From Bolinopsis microptera (lineage: Eukaryota; Ctenophora; Tentaculata; Lobata; Bolinopsidae): 60,000 nucleotides of DNA. The translations under genes and the position numbers were made by a program. Below the pieces are notes generated by a model. It saw only the letters and a program-made list of their open reading frames with translations, ran no database searches and had not been told where the DNA came from. The stretch is from contig NC_087082.1 of NCBI RefSeq assembly GCF_026151205.1, forward strand, positions 17,145,401 through 17,205,400, given 5' to 3'. This document shows, piece by piece, positions 53,346-60,000 of this stretch (its first letter is position 1; the number at the start of each line of letters is the position of its first letter).

Positions 53346-55867
53346 GGACACGTTCATTTGAGTTTGAGGATATTGGTAAATATAAGTGACCCTATTAAAA
53401 GGCACAGTGTAGTTGACTTTGTCACACTATGAAATTACACAAACCCTTGATGGTTAGGATAATCGTCTCATCCTCTAGGCTAACTTTGTCACATAACGAT
53501 ATCTTAATCAGGTGATAAGATATCGCTTAAATACGGCCGGCACGGAAATGGTTACATTGTCACACTATAAACATGTGACAGAGTAAATATGGACCCCTTG
53601 CTGCCGTTTTTGACCAAAATTTTGAGTGTCCAGTTGATTGGATGGGTACATATGACCATTACCTACATATTTAAAGACTTTTTTCGTTAGATGGTGCACT
53701 CAGGTTTACTCTGTCACACATTTAAGAAAATATGTGAACAATGTTTAGGGAACCCTGATAAGCAATGCTGAGTAGTGTAGGTTTAGTTAATGGCCTGGAA
53801 GTGCTAGGAATTGTTATTATATCATATAGTCGCAAGGAATTAAAACACAGAAGGCACAGACAAGTTTACTTTGTCACACAATCTTGATGATATCTGAACA
53901 TGTGTGAAATTGAACAAATAATGATATACCAGCTTAAACCCTTTGTATTACGTACTATGGACCAAACAACACTGCTAGTACCATGCACCAGTCACATAAA
54001 TCATTATCGGGTGGTAATATGTTAACAGTGTCACAATTAAACTACCGCAACATGGTCAAAAATAGGGTAATTTTGTCACAAAAAAATTATAATTCTGTCA
54101 GCTCCTTGCTGGCAAAATAACTAGTTTATCGAAATTTTTTTGATGATAAAATTACATAGTATTCTAATAGAGGTATAGTTCTTCAAAATAGGGGCAAGAC
54201 ATGTTTACTTTGTCACATCAGTTATTATAAGAGTTAGGTAATCGTCATCAGATTAACCGATCTTTTTCGTAGTATGGATCGATTAATATAGGCAATAAAG
54301 CATCATATGTCAATTTTAACACACTATCTTGATATTGATGGGGCAGGAAAAGTTAATTTTGTCACATTTTTAGTGACTTTGACAAATTTAACCTGAAATT
54401 GTTAAACTTGAGCTCTGATGTTCTGGACAATATTCTACCAATCGTTTCTGAAAGAATGTTGAATTCTAATAGAGTTATAGATCTTCAAAATAGGGGAAAG
54501 ACATGTTTACTTTGTCACATCAGTTATTATTAGAGTTAGGTAATCGTCATCACATTAACATATATTCTTTTGTAGTTTGGATTGATTTATTTAGGTAATA
54601 AAGCAGCCTATGCTAATTTTTACACACTATCTTGAAATTGTTGGGGCAGGAAAAGTTAATTTTGTCACATTTTTAGTGACTTTGACAAATTTAGCCTAAA
54701 ATTGCTAAACTTGAGCTCTGATGTTCTGGACAATATTCTACCAATCGTTTCTGAAAGAGTATTGAATTCTAATAGAGTTATAGATCTTCAAAATAGGGGC
54801 AAGACATGTTTACTTTGTCACATCAGTTATTATTACAGTTGGGTAATCGTCATCACATTAACATATATTTTTTTGTAGTTTGGATTGATTTATTTAGGTA
54901 ATAAGGCAGCCTATGCTAATTTTTACACACTATCTTGAAATTGTTGGGGCAGGAAAAGTTAATTTTGTCACATTTTTAGTGACTTTGACAAATTTAACCT
55001 AAAATTGTTAAACTTGAGCTCTGATGTTCTGGACAATATTCTACCAATTTTTTCTGAGAGAATGTTGAATTCTAAAAGAGTTATAGAATATATAGATCTT
55101 CAAAATAGGGGCAAGACATGTTTACTTTGTCACATCAGTTATTATAAGAGTTATTATAAGAGACTATTTCATTATATAATCATTGTTTTTAACCTATTTA
55201 CGATTTCGTATAATTTTTTGTGACAATGTAAACATCAACTGATCTTAACTTGCATCAACTACATTGTCATCATGTAAAGTTTTTCCGCCTTTCAAACCAA
55301 AATCAGATATAAATAATTCGCCCAAAATTTTAAATTCCATATATTGTGACAGAATTAACCTCATTTCCCAATAACCAAGTGCCTGTAATAGCTATCTATT
55401 CAAAGCAACATATTTTAGGGCTATGATTGGTACTCCATACTTGGTAGATCAACCATCAAATAATGAGTAAAAAGGGTTTTGAGGACACCTCACAGTAGAA
55501 TAGAGGTATGGTATTCTGAGTGTGACAAAGTTACCTAAATATTGCCTTGTAACCGTTCGATCCGTGCCCTTTAACCAATGTTGTATCATAATTGTTAGAT
55601 TGACCTAATCTACTATGTTTCAGACCAAGGAATGATAATTAGACAACTGCAGTTAACTAAGTCACAAAAATGTGACATTTGAAACATTATAGTGCCTAAC
55701 AACAATAGATTTTCTTTCTGAACAGTGCATATGGGAGTATGGGTTACGTGGCTAATGTTCAGAACTTCTGAACGTGCTAGGTTAATAGATGTCAAAATTA
55801 AGCCACTATCGTCAAAAACGCTATTATTTTTGTTTACCAATATCCTCAAACTCAAATGAACGTGTCC
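53346..55867. mobile_element. TIR element packed with TTTGTCACA motifs, 2522 bp
   Basis: Ends are a perfect inverted repeat of about 35 bases starting GGACACGTTCATTTGAGTTT; both sides are flanked by TTAT (53342-53345 and 55868-55871), a likely 4-base target duplication. The interior has no ORF but at least a dozen [C/T]TTTGTCACA motifs, in plus orientation through the left and middle and as TGTGACAAA or TGTGACAT near the right end. 54100-55140 contains about 3.5 copies of a 300-base unit. Non-autonomous; superfamily not assigned. Confidence 0.85.
54110..55150. repeat. Internal ~303-bp tandem repeat of the TIR element
   Basis: Units start near 54170, 54470, 54772 and 55072 (shared words AATAGGGGCAAGACATGTTT, GTTAATTTTGTCACATTTTT, TGATGTTCTGGACAATATTC). 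About 95% similar by eye. Confidence 0.88.
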
Positions 55868-55877
55868 TTATATAACA

Positions 55878-55990
55878 GATCATCCCGCGCTAGCGGGATG
55901 ATCTGATAAACACATACGAGTGCGCGCAGCGCACGAGTTTTGTGTTAATATGTAATCCCGAAGCGCCAGCTGAGGGATTACATTTATTTA
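55878..55990. other. Cluster of three hairpins
   Basis: Three successive inverted repeats: AGATCATCCCGC / GCGGGATGATCT (loop GCTA), GTGCGC / GCGCAC (loop GCA), and TGTAATCCC / GGGATTACA. Immediately right of the TIR element. No gene assignment; perhaps a terminal structure of a separate small element. Confidence 0.6.
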
Positions 55991-56399
55991 GCCCTGAGCG
56001 TGAAGTGTTTATGGATTATAATTATCTCCGGCGATTTCGACAAGGGATTTATACTTTAGAAGAGAATGATAAAATAGTTTTTATTTCGGAATACGGGTCT
56101 GATTTTAGTAATATTTTCATTTCTATTTGTGATGGTGATAACAAGTGATACGATAACGTACTAACAGTAGTAAATTAAAATCTGAATGTCAAACCGATCT
56201 GTCATAGTGGAGCAATAGCTTGAACGTTAGCAGGAACAAGAGCTGGAAGGAGAGCAAGCAAAACAATACTATTTTTAGGGCACGGACAAGGGTAGCTGGC
56301 TAGTCGCCAACTTCTCACGCCACGCGTTGGAGAAATTCCAAGAATTAGCTGCTTTGGCATTGTTCCCAGGAATTTGCGTGTAAAAGAAGTGGACGGTTA

Positions 56400-56500
56400 C
56401 GATGTTTCATATCACGTGGTGCGCTTTCGTGTCACGTGGTATAGACTCGGCGTATGCTATTGGTGGCACGTGGTACGCACGTGACGCGCCCACAGTATCG
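56400..56500. promoter_or_regulatory. Cluster of CACGTG E-boxes in an intron
   Basis: Three CACGTG hexamers (in ATCACGTGGTG, GTCACGTGGTA and GGCACGTGGTACGCACGTGACG-type context, the last with an adjacent GCACGTGAC) within about 80 bases. bHLH factors bind CACGTG; function here is inference. Confidence 0.4.
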
Positions 56501-56804
56501 CGCGTCTAACTGTTCTACTATTATCGAGTTCTAATCAGCAGTATCATTGATTATTGTAAGTCGGAGAATTGAATGATAAACATCAGTTACGACTAAAAAG
56601 CGGGCCGGGTTTATACAAATTTCCGGGGCGGGATGATATCACCTTGAGATGTTTATCTAACAGCGGGCCGGGCTGAGTGATAATATGATCCCGCGTCGAA
56701 ATCCCGGAGATATTTATAAAACTGTGACGTGCCCTTTAGTAAACTCTATGCTGTTACCAACATAATCCCCGATTGCACTGTAATACCGAGCGTTTGAATT
56801 GCAG

Positions 56805-56922
56805 GGATTGAGGATGCGATAGGAGAGAAGCTGATTGAGAACCTGTGGATACCCTACTTCTGTGTGTCTACAGATCTGACTGCTAGTGAAGCTAGGATAC
56901 ACACCGAGGGCTGCTTGTGGAG
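56805..56922 (+). CDS. NTE exon 16 of window (patatin core)
   Basis: Acceptor gaattgcag, donor gtttgt. It encodes GEKLIENLWIPYFCVSTDLT, ASEARIHTEGCLWR, matching vertebrate [20 protein letters not shown]. The leftover AG joins exon 17. Confidence 0.95.
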
Positions 56923-57083
56923 GTTTGTGAAATGTTTCAATTTACCACCGCACCATTTTCAAAGAATAGATATCCTGTCCTAAAATGGGGAACAGTAATG
57001 ATATAAAGCAATGAAAGGCATTAGTTATACCAGGATTTACCAGGAATTGGCATTTGGTTACAGTACATAATAAGATAATAATG

Positions 57084-57284
57084 AAACCTGACTGATTTGC
57101 CAGGTACGTACTATTATTTTTAAACCTGACTGATTTGCCAGGTACGCACTTTTTAAACCTGACTGATTTACCAAGTATGCACTATTTAAACCTGACTGCA
57201 ATTTGCCAGGTACGCACTTTTTAAACCTGACTGATTTGCCAGGTACGCACTATTTAATTTTAAACCTGACTGATTTAATGCCAG
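57084..57284. repeat. Tandem array of duplicated 3' splice sites
   Basis: Six units of about 30-40 bases (AAACCTGACTGATTTGCCAG followed by GTACG[T/C]ACT), the last of which is the real intron end and exon 17 start. Each unit repeats the acceptor and the first bases of the exon. Confidence 0.9.
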
Positions 57285-57450
57285 GTACGTACGAGCAAGT
57301 ATGACACTGTCCGGTTACCTGCCACCTCTGTGTGACCCAGTAGACGGTCACCTGCTGGTTGATGGGGGCTACGTTAACAACCTCCCCGCTGATATCATGT
57401 CACAGAGAATGGGAGCTCAGACTATTATCACTGTGGATGTGGGCGGTCAG
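57285..57450 (+). CDS. NTE exon 17 of window (catalytic aspartate)
   Basis: It encodes [38 protein letters not shown]; the Asp of VDGG completes the Ser-Asp dyad. The last repeat unit's acceptor (57283-57284) is the only one that gives YVRASM in frame; upstream copies run into a stop. Donor gtacag. Confidence 0.96.
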
Positions 57451-57659
57451 GTACAGTTACTCCTTCATCTAATTTATACTTGTTTATATAATTCTGAAGT
57501 GGTTTGTTTTTGGTAGGCTGAATTTCGGATTTTTCGGATTTTTCAGATTTTTCAGAATAATGAAACGAATATAATGATAAACTAATACAATTTAAGATTG
57601 ATCATAAATTTTCAAATCATGTAAGAATCTCGTAATTTAAGTATACACCCCTTCTTCAG

Positions 57660-57960
57660 TCTGATAACGAATTTGACAACTTCGGTGACGACCTCTCCGG
57701 GTGGTGGGTCCTCTGGAACCGCTACTTCCCCTTCGGTAAAACCCTGAAAATACCCAACATGGCTGAAATACAGAGCAGGTTGGCGTACGTTAGCTGTGAG
57801 CGCCAGTTGGCCCAGATAAAGAGTCAGGGGGGCATGGAGAAGTGCTATCACATCAGGCCCCCTATTGATAGATACGCTACATTGCAGTTTGGAAGCTTTG
57901 ATGAGATTGAAGAAACCGGGTATAAACACGGGACTGATATCGTTTCTGCTTGGGTCAAAG
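57660..57960 (+). CDS. NTE exon 18 of window (patatin domain end)
   Basis: Acceptor cttcttcag, donor gtaatg; 301 bases. It encodes LSGWWVLWNRYFPFGKTLKI, MAEIQSRLAYVSCERQL, YHIRPPIDRYATLQFGSFDE and GYKHGTDIVSAW, aligned throughout with vertebrate NTE. Confidence 0.97.
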
Positions 57961-58097
57961 GTAATGCATTTTTCGTTAATTTCCTTTAGAAACGATACAT
58001 TTTACTACTATATAAATTACACCGAAGAAGGCATTGCTATGATTATCCGTGTTGAAGTTCCAGTCTGCAAGTCTAAACCCCAGTTACCCCTGTGCAG

Positions 58098-58216
58098 GTG
58101 GAATAGTGTTACAACAGATGTTAGCGGAGACTAAACCAGGTATTTCTGGAGTTCCTACCCAAACCCCCAAAACGTTCGTTAACTACAATGATGTCGACGA
58201 GGAAGAGTACAGACGG
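58098..58216 (+). CDS. NTE exon 19 of window
   Basis: Acceptor cctgtgcag, donor gtaggt. It encodes IVLQQMLAETKPGISGVPTQ, TPKTFVNYNDVDEEEYRR. The position equals the start of the variable C-terminal tail. A second copy of the donor region follows at 58266. Confidence 0.85.
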
Positions 58217-58569
58217 GTAGGTTGTATTGTACTTGTAGCCCCTACCCCTCCACCCCACCCCACGGGTAGGTTGTATTGTACATGTAGCCCCCAACCCCTC
58301 CACCCCACCCCCCCCCCCCTTGTAGGGCTGTGTAACCGGTACAATGGGGAGGAGGGAGGGGCATTAGCTTGTCTCTGATCCCTCTTTTTTGTTTGAAAAC
58401 GATACACTTGCATTTTTCATTTACGTATGAGTAGGTATACACATATATGTATATTTTGTAGGAAGAATCGAAATCGAAATGTTATAAAACGGCGTTCATA
58501 CTTAGGGTGCCTACTTATTGGTGATTTTATCTTTAACCAGATCTGAAAATTAACATTAACCTCCCACAG

Positions 58570-58746
58570 GCGCGCGCGCCATCCCCGTACGCTTCCTTCA
58601 CCGACATCGCAGCCATGGTGTCCCGGATAGACCCACCCAAGGACCATGAGGGTCACGGGAGACCGGAGTTTGCTCGCAGGCAAATGAGCTGGCCCTCTGG
58701 AGCTTACGAAACTCAGAGTTACAGTGATACAGATGACTCTTCCGAG
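58570..58746 (+). CDS. NTE exon 20 of window (C-terminal tail)
   Basis: Acceptor ctcccacag, donor gtgagt, 59 codons. It encodes YASFTDIAAMVSRIDPP, which matches the conserved FTDLAEIVSRIEPP tail motif, then a Ser/Asp-rich end (SYSDTDDSSE). Confidence 0.94.
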
Positions 58747-59892
58747 GTGAGTTTTAGTTGCAGTGGGTAGAGATGATTGAAAAATAAAATTGACAGCAAG
58801 AATTTGAGGTGAAGCAAAATTATGCATCCTCGCGAGGGTTGAACAATAATTAATATTTGCTAGGGTATAGTCATTGATTTCGATCGACGTGCAAGCTTGA
58901 GCTCGGCCCTGACTGGAATTGCTTTGGTATGTGTCAAGTTGGCAAATATGTGCATGCGGTGTTGGGAATTAAAACTTCAAAGTTCAATTCCATTCATAGA
59001 GCGATTGAGTGATATTGGCATATAATATTACTTGGCTTTTGTTTGTTTTCTTATGAAGCAGTAAGCATATATTGTGTTCAGTTGCTATACTGACACTCTG
59101 TCTCTTAACATTTAAGTGTCCATGTGTTAATGTGTACTGTGTAGCTTAGTACATAGTTCCTCGACTTTGATTGGAGAGGTTTTTTTAGCTTACCTTTCAA
59201 AAGTGAGAACGCTCGGTACGCTAGCAAATGTTTTGCCTGCGGCAAAAAAACTTGAATTCCTGTATGTGCAAAAGTTTATTTGTCTGCGCGCAAAACGTTT
59301 TGAAGGGCATAGCTGCCCCTATTCTGAACGACACATGTAATAATTTAGGATAACTACAATAAAATGCAGATGCTGGATCTGTTTTAATTGTGGGTTGTCG
59401 GAGAAAGCCACGTTAAAATATTAATTTCTCAAATTTTGTAACGCACGATTTTTGGAAGCTTTTGGACATCCTGTTATTGTAGTTTTAAAATTAAATGTGG
59501 CCAAGCAAAAACGCTGGGGTCCAGCTACAAATACCCAAAAACTAGCTTGCTTCAATCGCTGCGCTAGCCCTGGCAAGCCGATATTGCGAGCGGGAAGAAA
59601 ATTACAGTTTCCCATACTGATATCCCCCCTGCAAGGTGGCATTCTATGATTGACAGCTTTAGACTCTACCGTTACATGCCTACATGGTTGTAAAAATGTA
59701 AAGTAGATGCAGGACGCAGGTAATATACATGAAACTGCGTATAAAATATGGGTGAAATGTGGTTATATGCACTTTTGGAGGGCCCGCATGCATCTCCTTC
59801 CTTATTAAAGTTGCAATATTGAAACGAGTCCCCCCTATATTATATAACTGTCCCTCCCCTTTAATTTCCTTTTGAACACTTACCCTCCCCAG
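58747..59892 (+). other. Intron or 3' region, no gene recognised
   Basis: 1146 bases following exon 20. Open stretches such as 59452-59649 have no recognisable content. No clear polyadenylation signal directly after a stop, consistent with the gene continuing. Confidence 0.5.
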
Positions 59893-60000
59893 ACCCCAGG
59901 TGGTACAGATTCTCCCTCCCACGCCTTTAGAATTTCTCCTATACCCATATCTATTCATTTTTCTATCCCTCCCTTGGCCTTCACCCCCTCACCACCCCCC
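59893..60000 (+). CDS. Possible NTE exon 21 (runs off the window)
   Basis: After acceptor cttaccctccccag the phase-0 frame TPGGTDSPSHAFRISP... is open to the window edge (36 codons), Pro/Ser-rich like NTE tails. The frame is the one required by exon 20. The right part is simple Pro-coding sequence, so this is tentative. Confidence 0.4.

Larger units (their letters stand above)
235..60000 (+). other. NTE / Swiss-cheese (PNPLA6/7-like) gene span, 5' end outside window
   Basis: Gene-level entry for the exons listed below. Neuropathy target esterase is an ER-anchored (lyso)phospholipase that deacylates phosphatidylcholine and lysophosphatidylcholine. The family order is N-terminal membrane segment, three cNMP-binding-like domains, then a patatin domain. 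Here the linker, cNMP domains 2 and 3, the pre-patatin region and the complete patatin domain are visible as 20 exons totalling 2841 bases; every junction keeps frame and has GT-AG borders. Membrane segment and cNMP domain 1 must lie upstream. Catalytic motifs GGGGARG, GTSIG and VDGG are all intact, so it looks functional. Introns range from about 130 bases to 41.6 kb; the two largest carry nested genes and transposons. PNPLA6 and PNPLA7 are a vertebrate split, so a single invertebrate orthologue is likely (inference). Confidence 0.93.

Noticed and set aside
53415-55130. Regulatory array of a host gene
   Set aside because: The motifs lie inside a TIR-bounded element with a target duplication, so a transposon explanation is simpler; host function remains possible but unsupported.
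55942-56148. 68-residue plus-strand ORF
   Set aside because: Starts inside the hairpin cluster without a normal ATG context, and has no splice sites or homologue that I recognise.
1-60000. tRNA, rRNA or snRNA genes
   Set aside because: No cloverleaf with A/B boxes or conserved rRNA segment was recognised by eye on either strand; a covariance-model scan would be needed to exclude small ones.

Overview
This window is metazoan nuclear DNA: canonical GT-AG introns, a multi-exon animal gene across its full length, long AT-rich introns, minisatellites and DNA transposons with terminal inverted repeats (TIRs). I cannot name the species. Intron load and repeat content suit an invertebrate (cnidarian-grade or similar), but that is inference. 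There is no bacterial operon, CRISPR array or recognisable tRNA/rRNA.

The backbone is one plus-strand gene: the neuropathy target esterase / Swiss-cheese patatin-like phospholipase (PNPLA6/7 family). I trace 20 exons (235-58746; 2841 coding bases, 947 codons, all junction phases consistent) and a possible 21st at the right edge. The transmembrane N-terminus and first cyclic-nucleotide-binding domain lie to the left of the window. Exons 1-11 (235-5295) encode the linker, cNMP-binding domains 2 and 3 and the start of the pre-catalytic region. Exons 12-20 (46901-58746) complete that region and encode the patatin catalytic domain and C-terminal tail.

Between exons 11 and 12 lies a 41.6 kb intron (5296-46900). 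It holds: minisatellites at 5.3, 7.3-7.8, 12.4-12.9, 19.5-20.8, 21.0-23.5 and 24.5 kb; an 825 bp hAT element (10352-11176, 8-bp target duplication, transposase remnant); a 1316 bp long-TIR element with 11-bp subterminal repeats and an internal ORF (15219-16534, 8-bp target duplication); a pogo/Tigger-like element (38556-39799, TA target); and many minus-strand exons of unidentified genes, several in two to four duplicated copies. Two of these are paralogous four-exon genes whose phases close perfectly (36841-37613 and 33083-33795). Others encode env-like, Pro-rich and coiled-coil proteins and could come from a virus-like or multi-gene mobile element, but no polymerase, integrase or protease was seen.

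The 28-bp minisatellite at 47.95-48.58 kb lies in an intron that separates the patatin oxyanion loop from the serine elbow and carries about 21 CACGTG E-boxes. The 7.7 kb intron after exon 15 contains an intact, intronless minus-strand SLC17-like transporter gene (49333-50850) and a 2522 bp non-autonomous TIR element (53346-55867) filled with TTTGTCACA motifs. A recurring oddity of the host gene is short tandem duplication spanning splice sites (3.86/3.91 kb, 57.1-57.3 kb, 58.22/58.27 kb), which leaves decoy sites next to the real ones.
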